From: Kitasatospora atroaurantiaca
Lineage (GTDB): Bacteria; Actinomycetota; Actinomycetes; Streptomycetales; Streptomycetaceae
Assembly: GCF_007828955.1 (NCBI RefSeq)
Contig: NZ_VIVR01000001.1
Coordinates: forward strand, 4,650,001 to 4,714,000
Direction: 5' to 3'
DNA length: 64,000 bases
Shown: positions 8,494-18,847 of the stretch, piece after piece
Layout: the number at the start of each line of letters is the position of its first letter
Position numbering within the stretch: position 1 is the stretch's first letter
Position numbers and translations under genes: made by a program
Notes under the pieces: model-generated
Databases searched by the model: none
Told to the model about the DNA's origin: nothing
Seen by the model: the letters and a program-made list of their open reading frames with translations, nothing else

Positions 8494-9378
8494 TTGACTG
8501 AGCAGTTGCGACTGATGGCAGTGCATGCCCACCCGGACGACGAGTCCAGCAAGGGCGCCGCCACGATGGCCATGTACGTCTCCCAGGGCGTGGACGTCCT
8601 GGTCGCCACCTGCACGGGCGGGGAGCGCGGGTCGATCCTCAACCCCAAGCTCCAGGGCGATCCGTGGGTCGAGGAGAACATCCACGAGGTACGCCGGAAG
8701 GAGATGGACGCGGCCCGCGAGATCCTGGGCGTCCAGCAGGCCTGGCTCGGTTTCGTGGACTCGGGGCTTCCCGAGGGGGACCCGCTGCCGCCGCTGCCGG
8801 AGGGCTGCTTCGCCCTTCAGGACGTGGCCGCTGCGGCCGAGCCGCTGGTGAAGCTGATCCGCGAGTTCCGGCCGCACGTCATCACGACGTACGACGAGAA
8901 CGGCGGCTACCCGCACCCCGACCACATCATGACCCACAAGATCAGCATGGTGGCCTTCGACGCCGCCGGTGACCCGGACGCGTACCCCGAGGCCGGGACG
9001 CCCTGGCAGCCGTCCAAGCTGTACTACAACCACGGCTTCCCGATGGGCCGGATCCGGGCGCTGCACGCGTACCTCACCGAGAACGGGCACGACTCCCCGT
9101 ACGGCGAGTGGATCGAGGGCTGGGAGAAGAGCGGCCGCAAGGAGCGCGAGATCACCACCCGGGTGAAGTGCGACGACTGGTTCGAGATCCGGGACAAGGC
9201 GCTGATCGCCCACGCCACCCAGATCGACCCGGACGGGCCCTGGTTCCGCGTCCCGCTCGACGTCCAGCGCGAGGTCTGGCCGACCGAGGACTACGAGCTC
9301 GCCCGCTCGCTGATCGACACCGACCTCCCCGAGGACGACCTCTTCGCCGGTCTGCGCGTCCCCAGCCGGACGGCCTGA
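8494..9378 (+). CDS. mca: Mycothiol S-conjugate amidase
   Basis: Mca cleaves mycothiol conjugates of electrophiles and antibiotics to a mercapturic acid and glucosaminyl-inositol, the detoxification step specific to actinobacteria. The zinc site is visible: AVHAHPDDE near residues 9-17 and YPHPDHIMTH near 140, with the GERGS block between. It has 294 residues. The start is the TTG at 8494, preceded by GGAAGGAAA at a suitable distance. MshB is the paralogue that acts on GlcNAc-Ins; the long insertion WIEGWEKSGRKEREITTRVKC and the length favour Mca. Confidence 0.93.
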   Translation: MTEQLRLMAVHAHPDDESSKGAATMAMYVSQGVDVLVATCTGGERGSILNPKLQGDPWVEENIHEVRRKEMDAAREILGVQQAWLGFVDSGLPEGDPLPPLPEGCFALQDVAAAAEPLVKLIREFRPHVITTYDENGGYPHPDHIMTHKISMVAFDAAGDPDAYPEAGTPWQPSKLYYNHGFPMGRIRALHAYLTENGHDSPYGEWIEGWEKSGRKEREITTRVKCDDWFEIRDKALIAHATQIDPDGPWFRVPLDVQREVWPTEDYELARSLIDTDLPEDDLFAGLRVPSRTA

Positions 9379-9451
9379 CCCCGCACCGCCTTCGAGAGAC
9401 ATGCACCACCCCGGTGACCCGGCCCGCACAGGGCCGGGTCACCATGGAGAA

Positions 9452-9634
9452 ATGAGCACTCCTGTGAACCTCGCCGCCGCCCTCGCCCTGGACGAGACCA
9501 AGGTGACCCCCGGCCTGCTGGGCTTCATCGTCTTCGCCGCCCTCGGCGTGGCCACGTGGTTCCTGGTCAAGTCGATGAACAAGCAGTTCAAGCGCGTCGA
9601 CTTCGTCGAGGAGCCCGAAGCCCCGAAGGAGTGA
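9452..9634 (+). CDS. Small single-pass membrane protein, 60 aa
   Basis: ATG 9452 has GGAGA three bases upstream. The product has one hydrophobic helix (VTPGLLGFIVFAALGVATWF) flanked by an acidic N-terminus and a basic then acidic C-terminus (MNKQFKRVDFVEEPEAPKE). This small protein follows mca in streptomycetes as far as I recall, and the 73-nt gap suggests one transcript. Function unknown. Confidence 0.75.
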   Translation: MSTPVNLAAALALDETKVTPGLLGFIVFAALGVATWFLVKSMNKQFKRVDFVEEPEAPKE

Positions 9635-9676
9635 GGCAGCGCCTCCCGCGCGTCGCAGATGCGCAAGGATGGGGGC

Positions 9677-11716
<2,040 letters not shown>

Positions 11717-11756
11717 TCCGGGTGCACTGGACACCGGACGTCGGACAGGATGTGGC

Positions 11757-12602
11757 ATGACCTGGACCCTGACGTCCTCTCTGGACGAATTCCGGGCGGA
11801 GACGGGCGACTTCCTGGCCGCCCACCCCGCCGAGAACACCGTGCTGCTCACGCTGGTGGACCGCCTCGCCAAGCTCGGCCTGAACGCCTTCGGCCCCGAG
11901 GCGCCCCGCTTCGGCTGGTGGCGTCCGGGGCCGGAGGCGCAGGTCGCAGGAGCCTTCCTGCAGACCCCGCCGTTTTCGCCGCGGCTCGGCCGGATGCCGA
12001 CGGAGGCCGGAGCCGAACTGGCGGCCGCGCTGCACGCGGACGGTGTCGAGCTGCCCGGGATAGCGGGTGGCGAGGCGCCGACCTGGGCCTTCGTGGAGGT
12101 CTGGCAGAAGGCGGCCGGCTGCGGCGCGACCGTCCACGTGAACGAGCGACTCTACCGGCTGGGCGAGCTCACCGACCCCAGCCCCGTGCCCGACGGCCGG
12201 GCCCGGCCGGCGACGGCGGCCGACCGCGAGCTGCTGATCGCCTGGTTCGACGCCTTCCTGGCCGAGATCGACCACCCCAGCCCCGACCTTGCCGCCGTCG
12301 TCGACCGCCGCACCGCCGACGGGGACCTGCACATCTGGGAGGTCGACGGCCGCCCGGTCTCCCTCGCCGGGGTCAGCCCGGTGATCGCGGGCATGTCCCG
12401 GGTCGGCCCCGTCTTCACCCCGCCGGAGCTGCGCGGACGTGGCTACGCCAGCGGGGTCGTCGCGGCAGGTTCTGCCCACGCCCTCGCCCAGGGCGCGGAC
12501 GAGGTGCTCCTCTACACCGACCTGGCCAACCCCACCAGCAACTCGATCTACCAGAAGCTCGGCTACCGGCCGGTGGCGGACTGCGTGACACTCGACTTCT
12601 AG
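11757..12602 (+). CDS. GNAT-family N-acetyltransferase
   Basis: 281 residues. The N-terminal half (MTWTLTSSLDEFRAETGDFLAAHPAENTVLLTL) resembles the duplicated, degenerate GNAT half seen in two-domain acetyltransferases. The C-terminal half is a full GNAT domain with the acetyl-CoA loop PPELRGRGYASGVV (about 220) and the closing NPTSNSIYQKLGYRPV motif. The substrate cannot be told from sequence. ATG 11757 lies 40 nt after the preceding stop; the CAGGAT just upstream resembles the leaderless promoters elsewhere in the window but is a poorer match. A long palindromic repeat follows the stop codon. Confidence 0.85.
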   Translation: MTWTLTSSLDEFRAETGDFLAAHPAENTVLLTLVDRLAKLGLNAFGPEAPRFGWWRPGPEAQVAGAFLQTPPFSPRLGRMPTEAGAELAAALHADGVELPGIAGGEAPTWAFVEVWQKAAGCGATVHVNERLYRLGELTDPSPVPDGRARPATAADRELLIAWFDAFLAEIDHPSPDLAAVVDRRTADGDLHIWEVDGRPVSLAGVSPVIAGMSRVGPVFTPPELRGRGYASGVVAAGSAHALAQGADEVLLYTDLANPTSNSIYQKLGYRPVADCVTLDF

Positions 12603-12612
12603 GTGCACTATC

Positions 12613-12690
12613 CAGGGGCGCGGGGAACTGCGCGAGATCGGAAGGCAACGACCTGTGCCCTACCGCTTCGCGCCGTTCCCCGCGCCCCTG
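12613..12690. repeat. GC-rich palindromic intergenic repeat, copy 1
   Basis: CAGGGGCGCGGGGAACTGCG at 12613-12632 (plus CGA) pairs with its near-perfect complement ending CCGTTCCCCGCGCCCCTG at 12690. The outer flanks GTGCA and TGCAC extend the pairing. The same arm sequence recurs near 18.73-18.80 kb and 28.25-28.40 kb, always between genes. Here it lies between convergent genes and may double as a terminator. Confidence 0.8.
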
Positions 12691-12700
12691 ATGGTGCAGC

Positions 12701-13630
12701 TCATTCCCAGTCCCAGCGGATGCCCAGTAGGCAGGGCCGGAGTCCGCTCGCCACCAGGTGGACGCAGTGGTGCCCGTCGAGGGTCAATTCCTCGGTCTCG
12801 TACGGCTCCTCGCCCGGGGAGTGGCACGCGAAGCGGTGGCAGCGGACGGGCAGGGCGTCGGGGTGGAAGGTGACCTGGAGGACATACTGGCCCGCGCCGG
12901 AGTTGAAGCCGCGGACGTACTCGCAGCTGGGCACGGGCGCCGGGGCGTCGTCGAAGCCGTAGCCGAGCAGATGGGTGTCTCCGGTGCGCAGCCTGCGGTC
13001 CAGGAGCAGTTCGGCGACCAGCAGGTTGGCGGCCGGGTCGCGCCGGATCCGGCCGGGGCGGCAGTTCTCCTCGGCCCGTACGGTGACCAGGGAGATGTCG
13101 CTGCCGGGGTCGCCCTGGTGGATGGCGAGGTAGCGGTCGATGCCGTCGCGGTGGGCGCGCAGGGCGTGCTGGGAGTCGCGGCGCAGGAGCTGGCGGTCGG
13201 CGCCGACCCGGATCCGCTCGATGTGGGCGATGGTGTGCAGACCGGTGTCGGGCGGGCCCGCGATGGTGGCGAGCAGGCCGTCGACGGCGGCGGCCGGGGC
13301 GATCAGGTCCCGGTACGGCCGGGTGGCGGGGGTCGCCGGGCCCGGCGGGGCCTGTCTGGGGCCGAGCAGTCGGGTGAGCGAGTGCGCGGGCAGCTCGAGC
13401 ACCTCCTCCAACGCCCGTACCGCACGCAGCGATTCGGTGCGTTCGGGCCGGCGGCGGCCCTGCTGCCAGTAGCTCAGGCTGGTCACCCCGACATGCACCC
13501 CTCGCTGCGCCAGGTGCTGCTGCACGCGGTGCAGGGCCAGGCCGCGGGCGGCGATGGCGGTGCGCAGGGCCAGGTGGAAGGGGCCGGTTCTGAGTGCGAC
13601 CGCGAGGTCGGGCTGGACGCTCTGCTGCAT
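12701..13630 (-). CDS. Helix-turn-helix regulator with large C-terminal domain
   Basis: 309 residues from ATG 13630. Residues 15-75 contain a Cro/XRE-like helix-turn-helix (LALRTAIAARGLALHRVQQHLAQRGVHVGVTSLSYWQQGRRRPER). The C-terminal 200 residues are a beta-rich domain I cannot place, ending in GHHCVHLVASGLRPCLLGIRWDWE. It is divergent from the secreted protease operon with 254 bp between. A perfect palindrome, GTGAATATTCAC, lies 33 nt upstream of its start, suggesting autoregulation or control of the protease. It is probably a streptomycete-specific regulator. Confidence 0.75.
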   Translation of the reverse strand: MQQSVQPDLAVALRTGPFHLALRTAIAARGLALHRVQQHLAQRGVHVGVTSLSYWQQGRRRPERTESLRAVRALEEVLELPAHSLTRLLGPRQAPPGPATPATRPYRDLIAPAAAVDGLLATIAGPPDTGLHTIAHIERIRVGADRQLLRRDSQHALRAHRDGIDRYLAIHQGDPGSDISLVTVRAEENCRPGRIRRDPAANLLVAELLLDRRLRTGDTHLLGYGFDDAPAPVPSCEYVRGFNSGAGQYVLQVTFHPDALPVRCHRFACHSPGEEPYETEELTLDGHHCVHLVASGLRPCLLGIRWDWE

Positions 13631-13662
13631 GGCCGGCTCCCCGTCTGTCTGCCCGGTTGACC

Positions 13663-13674
13663 GTGAATATTCAC
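13663..13674. promoter_or_regulatory. Candidate operator GTGAATATTCAC
   Basis: A perfect 12-bp palindrome in the divergent region between the helix-turn-helix regulator and the secreted protease gene. Two direct copies of CCGTTCACA follow at 13731-13739 and 13751-13759. The binding protein is not known; the adjacent regulator is the obvious candidate. Confidence 0.45.
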
Positions 13675-13884
13675 ATGGGAGCAGTCGATTGTCACCAGTC
13701 CTGACGATCGGCGGGCTGCGGGGCATCGTTCCGTTCACAGGCTCGACGTGCCGTTCACACCTGCTCCCTGCCCGGTCCGAGGTCCGTTGACCACCCTCGG
13801 TCAACGGCCCGATGCTGACTCGCAACGCGTCCGGACGCGTCCCCCCACACCCCCTCTCCTGCGGATTCGCAAGGAGGAGACGTC

Positions 13885-14535
13885 ATGTCAGAAACCCGGA
13901 TACGCCTGCGTCGGGCGGTCGCCGCTCTCGCGCTCGGTGTGCTCGCACCGGCCCTCACGGTCGCCGCGACCACCCCGGCCCAGGCACAGTCCGTCCCCCA
14001 CATCCAGAGCCTGACCCAGACCCGGACCCAGCCGCACAGCGCCCTCGCGGCCGGCACCTGGCGGAAGCTCAACATCACCATGCAGCAACAGCAGAACACC
14101 AACTGGTGCTGGGCGGCGAGCGGCAACACGATCGCCACCTACTACGGCTACAACTACAGCCAGAACCAGTTCTGCAACGCCGCCTTCGGCCGCTCCACCG
14201 ACTCCACCTGCCCGAACAGCCAGGCCACGCTGGGCGATGTCCAGAACGGGCTGAGCTGGATCGGGATCAACCCGGGCTCGTACGTCAACGGCTACCTGCG
14301 CTACACCACCGTGCAGACCGAGATCGACGCCAACCGCCCGGTCGAGACCCGCATCCAGTGGAGCTCGGGCGGTGGCCACATGCAGGTGCTGTACGGCTAC
14401 GACACCGGGAACAACTGGGTCTACTGGGGTGACCCGTGGCCGTCCAACTACCGCTACAACTGGGCGGACTACTGGTACTACGTCAGCAACAGCTCGTTCT
14501 CCTGGACCCACTCCCTGTACCGGATCGGCGCGTGA
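13885..14535 (+). CDS. Secreted papain-like cysteine protease, AvrRpt2 (C70) type
   Basis: 216 residues with a signal peptide (RLRRAVAALALGVLAPALTVAATTPAQA, cleaved about residue 34). The mature domain has the C70 signature QQQNTNWCWAASGNTIATYYG with the catalytic Cys near residue 75. The catalytic His is in GGGHMQVLYGYD, and the Asp/Asn region follows in VYWGDPWPS. AvrRpt2 is a plant-pathogen effector protease, but related exported proteins of unknown role are common in streptomycetes. The start ATG 13885 follows GGAGGA. The next gene starts 11 nt after the stop. Substrate unknown. Confidence 0.85.
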   Translation: MSETRIRLRRAVAALALGVLAPALTVAATTPAQAQSVPHIQSLTQTRTQPHSALAAGTWRKLNITMQQQQNTNWCWAASGNTIATYYGYNYSQNQFCNAAFGRSTDSTCPNSQATLGDVQNGLSWIGINPGSYVNGYLRYTTVQTEIDANRPVETRIQWSSGGGHMQVLYGYDTGNNWVYWGDPWPSNYRYNWADYWYYVSNSSFSWTHSLYRIGA

Positions 14536-14545
14536 GGAGACGACC

Positions 14546-15358
14546 ATGACCGACATCAGGAAAGCCGCCGTCACCGCACTGTTCGCCGTCGCCCTCGGGG
14601 TGGCCGCCGCACCGCTCGCCCATGCCGCCGAGGGCCCCGCACCGGTGGCGCCCGGCGAGCTGGCAGCGGCTCGCAGCGCCGCTCAAAGCCCTTCGGTGCT
14701 CGACCAGTTGGGTCACTTCTTCGCCCGCAAGGGCGTCCCGCCGACCCAGCCGCTGGCGATCGGCGCGGCCGATGAGGCCCGTGCGGCGAGCCAGGCCGCT
14801 CCGCAGCTGACCGGCGCCACCGTGCCGGTCTACACCCTGGATGCCGGCTTCGTCGCCGGTACGGCAGGTGCGCCGGTGGCCGGACCCGACTTCGTGGCCA
14901 GCAAGGTGGTCGCCTCCGACGGCCAGGTCGCCGAGGTCTGGACGGTCAAGGACGGCCGCGGCTGGCGGGTGGTCAACATCGCCTCCGGCGGTGACGAGAC
15001 CGACTACGCAGCCCGGGCCGCGAGCACCGGCGGCGGTACGGCCTTCCGTGAGCCGCAGCTGGGTGCCTGGTACGTGCTGCGCGGGGAGAAGGTGCTGCCG
15101 CTGGACGACGCGGCCCGCCGCTCGGTCGGTGCGGCCGGGGTGAGCGTTGCCGCGTACCAGAAGCTGGTGCACCAGCGGTACGGCGACAAGCTGCCCGGTT
15201 CGGCGTACGACCGGGCCGGCAAGGGCGGTGGCTTCGACACGGCCGCGGCGCCGGCCGGGTCGGCCGACCGGGCGCCTCTGCTCACGGCGGGCGCGGCGCT
15301 GACCGTCACCGCACTGGCGGGGGCGGGGCTGGCCGTCCGCCGCCGGGCCCGGGGCTGA
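14546..15358 (+). CDS. Exported protein with C-terminal membrane anchor
   Basis: 270 residues from ATG 14546, whose GAGGAG ribosome-binding site overlaps the stop of the protease gene, so the two are translationally linked. A signal peptide (about residues 1-28, ending PLAHAAEG), an extracytoplasmic domain of about 200 residues, and a C-terminal hydrophobic helix (LLTAGAALTVTALAGAGLAV) followed by RRRARG are visible. There is no LPXTG-type sorting motif, so it is probably held directly in the membrane. The context suggests a partner, inhibitor or substrate of the protease; this is inference. Confidence 0.75.
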   Translation: MTDIRKAAVTALFAVALGVAAAPLAHAAEGPAPVAPGELAAARSAAQSPSVLDQLGHFFARKGVPPTQPLAIGAADEARAASQAAPQLTGATVPVYTLDAGFVAGTAGAPVAGPDFVASKVVASDGQVAEVWTVKDGRGWRVVNIASGGDETDYAARAASTGGGTAFREPQLGAWYVLRGEKVLPLDDAARRSVGAAGVSVAAYQKLVHQRYGDKLPGSAYDRAGKGGGFDTAAAPAGSADRAPLLTAGAALTVTALAGAGLAVRRRARG

Positions 15359-15372
15359 GACCGGGTGAGTGA

Positions 15373-15406
15373 GGAGCGGTCCGGCGGGCTACTGCCGGGC
15401 CGCTCC
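15373..15406 (+). terminator. Terminator of the protease operon
   Basis: GGAGCGGTCCGGC at 15373-15385 pairs with GCCGGGCCGCTCC at 15394-15406 (one mismatch) around an 8-nt loop, 15 nt after the stop codon. Confidence 0.7.
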
Positions 15407-15550
15407 TTCGTGTGCGCCGGGACTCGTGTGCATGGCAGCTCCAACAATTGACGGAGCGTTGATCCCCCGTTCGCCTGCGGCCCGCACCGCGCATGTCACG
15501 CTCGGTGGAGAGGGTGCGGCACGTGGTGATCCGGCCGAAGGGGGGCGCCG

Positions 15551-15826
15551 ATGCGCGGTGTGCGATGGGGAACGGTGGCGGCGGTGTCGGCCGCGCTGGC
15601 CGTGGTCGCTGGTTATCTGCTCGACGGGGCCCGGCTGGTCTGGGCGGTGGCCGCCGTCGAGGTGATCCTGGTGATGGCGCACGTGGCCTGGCGCTTCCGC
15701 TCCAAGGCCCACGTCCGGACGATCGGCGAAGGCCCGGACGCCGCTCACTGCGAGCGCTGCCGCCGGGCCCAGGAGCGCCTGGAGATGCGGTCGGGGTCAG
15801 TTGGCGACGCTGTACGCAACCAGTGA
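15551..15826 (+). CDS. Small membrane protein with CxxC motif
   Basis: 91 residues. Two closely spaced hydrophobic helices (VAAVSAALAVVAGYLL and LVWAVAAVEVILVMAHVAW) are followed by a short cytoplasmic tail containing HCERCRRAQERLEM, a possible metal or redox CxxC site. The last 30 bases overlap the convergent TrhA gene. Function unknown; moderate certainty that it is expressed, based on codon use and a plausible ATG. Confidence 0.65.
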   Translation: MRGVRWGTVAAVSAALAVVAGYLLDGARLVWAVAAVEVILVMAHVAWRFRSKAHVRTIGEGPDAAHCERCRRAQERLEMRSGSVGDAVRNQ

Positions 15827-16492
15827 GACGCCGACGTACTGCACGATGAAGGCCCCCAGGGTGAAGGCGTGGAAGACCTCGTGGAACCCGAACCAGCGCG
15901 GTGACGGGTTCGGCTTCTTGAGGCCGTACACCACGCCGCCCGCGCTGTAGAGCACGCCGCCGACGATCATCAGGGTGATCACCGCGGCGCCGCCCGCCTT
16001 CAGGAAGTCGGGGAGGAAGAAGACGGCGGCCCAGCCCAGCGCGAGGTAGCAGGGCGTGTAGAGCCAGCGCGGTGCGCCGACCCAGAAGACCCGGAACGCT
16101 ATCCCGGCCAGCGCGCCGCCCCAGACGAGCCAGAGCAGCAGCTGCCGGTTGCCGCCGTCCAGCAGCAGGATCGTGAACGGCGTGTACGAGCCCGCGATGA
16201 TCAGGAAGATGTTCGCGTGGTCGAGCCGGCGCAGGATCGCGTCCCCGCGCGGACCCCAGGTGAAGCGGTGGTAGACCGCGCTGATGCCGAACAGCAGCCA
16301 GGCGCTGACCGAGTAGACCGCGCAGGCGATCTTGGCGGGTGTCGAGTCGGCCAGGCAGATCAGCACGATTCCCGCCGCCAACGAGGCCGGGAACATCCCC
16401 GCATGAAGCCACCCCCGCCACTTCGGCTTGACGAGCCCGGTGTGGGGGTCGAGAACCAGGGCTTCGGGGTCCGTGGTGCGCTCCGCAGTCAT
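15797..16492 (-). CDS. trhA: TrhA/hemolysin III family membrane protein
   Basis: Seven-helix membrane protein of the hemolysin III (PAQR-like) family, linked in other bacteria to control of membrane fatty-acid composition and energetics. Diagnostic residues are present: AVYHRFTW after helix 2, LRRLDHANIFLIIAGSYTPF with conserved Asp/His, and FHEVFHAF in the last helices. It has 231 residues from ATG 16492; an upstream ATG at 16501 is also possible. An imperfect 24-bp palindrome overlaps the -10 region immediately upstream, implying repression by a dimeric regulator. The 3' end overlaps the convergent small gene by 30 bases. Confidence 0.88.
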   Translation of the reverse strand: MTAERTTDPEALVLDPHTGLVKPKWRGWLHAGMFPASLAAGIVLICLADSTPAKIACAVYSVSAWLLFGISAVYHRFTWGPRGDAILRRLDHANIFLIIAGSYTPFTILLLDGGNRQLLLWLVWGGALAGIAFRVFWVGAPRWLYTPCYLALGWAAVFFLPDFLKAGGAAVITLMIVGGVLYSAGGVVYGLKKPNPSPRWFGFHEVFHAFTLGAFIVQYVGVSLVAYSVAN

Positions 16493-16501
16493 GGCCAACA
16501 T

Positions 16502-16525
16502 GCTACCTACGGCAGCGTAGGTTAC
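16502..16525. promoter_or_regulatory. Palindromic operator over the trhA promoter
   Basis: GCTACCTACG (16502-16511), a 4-nt spacer, then CGTAGGTTAC (16516-16525): a 24-bp inverted repeat with two mismatched positions per arm. On the gene strand it includes TACGCT, a good -10 element about 12 nt before ATG 16501. A further half-site CGTAGG lies at 16531-16536. The size is typical of TetR-family sites; no regulator is adjacent. Confidence 0.6.
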
Positions 16526-16768
16526 TAGTCCGTAGGAAGTGGTGATGGTCACTTTTGGACGTTCTGGAGTGTTCGGGGCCGGTGTTCGAGGGTTCCGGGA
16601 GGGCCTGGATTGCCTTGTTACTCGCCAGTACTTCGACGGAATGGCGCAAAACTTACGTCAAAACCGACAAGGCGCCGTGTTCGGGGCTTGAGGCCGGAGC
16701 TACGGTGTAAGCACCCTCAACCCCCGCGATGCCGTCTCCTGGCCGAGATGGTGTGAAACGGAGCGATC

Positions 16769-18598
16769 GTGTCGTCTTCGAACTCTGCGCTCGCCGAGTC
16801 CGCGCCCACCCGCCACAAGCGTCTGCTGGCCTGGGTCGCCGAGATCGCCGAGCTGACCCAGCCCGACCGCATCGAGTGGTGCGACGGCTCCGACGAGGAG
16901 TACCAGCGCCTCGCGGACCTGCTGGTCGCTCAGGGCACCTTCAAGAAGCTCAACCCGGCGAAGCGGCCCAACTCCTACTACGCCGCCTCGGACCCGACGG
17001 ACGTGGCGCGTGTCGAGGACCGCACCTACATCTGCTCCGAGCAGGAGAAGGACGCCGGCCCGACCAACAACTGGAAGGCCCCCGCCGAGATGCGGGAGAT
17101 CTTCCAGGGCGAGACCGGCCTCTTCAAGGGCGCGATGAAGGGCCGCACGATGTACGTCGTGCCCTTCTCGATGGGCCCGGTCGGCTCCCCGCTGGCCGCC
17201 TACGGCGTCGAGATCACCGACTCCGCCTACGTCGCCGTGTCGATGCGCGTGATGACCCGCATGGGCCAGGCCGTCATCGACCAGCTCGGCGAGGACGGCG
17301 ACTTCGTCAAGGCCGTGCACACCGTGGGTGCGCCGCTGGCCGAGGGCGAGGCCGACGTGCCGTGGCCGTGCAACACCACCAAGTACATCTCGCACTTCCC
17401 GGAGACCCGCGAGATCTGGTCCTTCGGCTCCGGCTACGGCGGCAACGCCCTGCTCGGCAAGAAGTGCTACGCGCTGCGCATCGCCTCCACGATGGCCCGC
17501 GACGAGGGCTGGCTGGCCGAGCACATGCTCGTCCTCAAGCTCACCCCGCCGAACGGCGGCGAGGCCAAGTACGTCACGGCCGCCTTCCCGTCCGCCTGCG
17601 GCAAGACCAACCTGGCCATGCTCCAGCCCACCATCCCGGGCTGGAAGGTCGAGACGATCGGCGACGACATCGCCTGGATGCGCTTCGGCGCCGACGGCCG
17701 GCTCTACGCCATCAACCCGGAGGCCGGCTTCTTCGGCGTCGCCCCGGGCACCGGCGTGGACACCAACGCCAACGCCATCGACACCCTGCACAGCAACACC
17801 GTCTTCACCAACGTCGCGCTGACCGACGACGGTGACGTCTGGTGGGAGGGCCTCACCGAGGAGCCCCCGGCGCACCTGACCGACTGGCGCGGCAACGACT
17901 GGACGCCGGAGAGCGGCACCCCCGCCGCCCACCCGAACGCCCGGTTCGCCGTCCCGGCCTCGCAGTGCCCGACCATCGCCCCGGAGTGGGAGGACCCGGC
18001 GGGTGTGCCGATCTCGGCGATCCTGTTCGGTGGCCGCCGCGCCACCGCCGTCCCGCTGGTGACCGAGTCCTTCGACTGGCAGCACGGTGTCTTCCTGGGC
18101 GCGAACATCGCCTCCGAGAAGACCGCCGCCGCCGAGGGCACCGTGGGCGAGCTGCGCCGCGACCCGTTCGCGATGCTGCCCTTCTGCGGCTACAACATGG
18201 GCGACTACTTCGGCCACTGGCTGAAGCTGGGTGCGCAGGCCGACGCCTCGAAGCTCCCGAAGATCTACTACGTGAACTGGTTCCGCAAGAACAGCGCGGG
18301 CAAGTTCGTGTGGCCGGGCTACGGCGAGAACAGCCGCGTGCTCAAGTGGATCGTCGAGCGTCTCGAGGGCCTCGGCGCGGGTGTCGAGACGCCGATCGGC
18401 GTCCTGCCCACGGTCGACGGCTTCGACCTCAAGGGCCTGGACATCCCGCAGGAGGACCTCGACCTGCTGTTCTCCGTGGACGCCGACATCTGGCGTCAGG
18501 AAGCGGCCCTGGTGCCCTCGCACCTGGAGCTGTTCGGCGAGCACACGCCCACCGAGCTGTGGGACGAGTACCGCGCACTGGTGAAGCGCCTCGGTTAG
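16769..18598 (+). CDS. pckG: Phosphoenolpyruvate carboxykinase (GTP)
   Basis: Catalyses oxaloacetate + GTP to PEP + GDP + CO2, the main gluconeogenic entry in actinobacteria. 609 residues, normal for the GTP class. Key sites: P-loop FPSACGKTNLA (about 273-283) with the hyper-reactive Cys, kinase-2 motif IGDDIAWMRFG, PNSYYAASDP near the N-terminus, the FGSGYGGNALLGKKC block, and the LFGGRRATAVPLV region. The start GTG 16769 follows GGAG with a short spacer. The ATP-type enzyme has a different fold signature, so the class is clear. A nested hairpin follows the stop. Confidence 0.96.
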   Translation: MSSSNSALAESAPTRHKRLLAWVAEIAELTQPDRIEWCDGSDEEYQRLADLLVAQGTFKKLNPAKRPNSYYAASDPTDVARVEDRTYICSEQEKDAGPTNNWKAPAEMREIFQGETGLFKGAMKGRTMYVVPFSMGPVGSPLAAYGVEITDSAYVAVSMRVMTRMGQAVIDQLGEDGDFVKAVHTVGAPLAEGEADVPWPCNTTKYISHFPETREIWSFGSGYGGNALLGKKCYALRIASTMARDEGWLAEHMLVLKLTPPNGGEAKYVTAAFPSACGKTNLAMLQPTIPGWKVETIGDDIAWMRFGADGRLYAINPEAGFFGVAPGTGVDTNANAIDTLHSNTVFTNVALTDDGDVWWEGLTEEPPAHLTDWRGNDWTPESGTPAAHPNARFAVPASQCPTIAPEWEDPAGVPISAILFGGRRATAVPLVTESFDWQHGVFLGANIASEKTAAAEGTVGELRRDPFAMLPFCGYNMGDYFGHWLKLGAQADASKLPKIYYVNWFRKNSAGKFVWPGYGENSRVLKWIVERLEGLGAGVETPIGVLPTVDGFDLKGLDIPQEDLDLLFSVDADIWRQEAALVPSHLELFGEHTPTELWDEYRALVKRLG

Positions 18599-18609
18599 TC
18601 GACAAACCG

Positions 18610-18685
18610 CTACGGCCGGAGCCTCGGCCGGACGATCTCACCCCGACCAGGAGTGAGATCGCCCGGGTCGGGACTCCGGCCGTAG
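18610..18685 (+). terminator. Nested two-hairpin terminator of pckG
   Basis: An outer 12-bp stem (CTACGGCCGGAG 18610-18621 with CTCCGGCCGTAG 18674-18685) encloses a 9-bp inner hairpin (CGATCTCAC 18633-18641 with GTGAGATCG 18653-18661). It begins 12 nt after the stop codon. Confidence 0.7.
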
Positions 18686-18717
18686 TCGTTGAGCGCCGCG
18701 GGGAACCGGACGCACTT

Positions 18718-18812
18718 GGGCACCCCCCAGGGGCGCGGGGAACTGCGCGCGCAACCGTGCACCTATGTAGATGCCTGGTCGCGGAGTTCCCCGCGCCCCT
18801 GGGGGGGTGCCC
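18718..18812. repeat. GC-rich palindromic intergenic repeat, copy 2
   Basis: Arms of about 26 bases containing CAGGGGCGCGGGGAACT (18728-18744) and AGTTCCCCGCGCCCCTG (18785-18801), extended by GGCACCCCC and GGGGGTGCC, with one extra G in the right arm. The loop segment, including GCAACCGTGCA and GATGCCTGGTCGCG, is shared with the copy near 28.22 kb. It lies between convergent pckG and the aminotransferase. Confidence 0.8.
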
Positions 18813-18847
18813 CTCATTGCACAGTGCCCTGGGGGGTGCCCCTCTGC

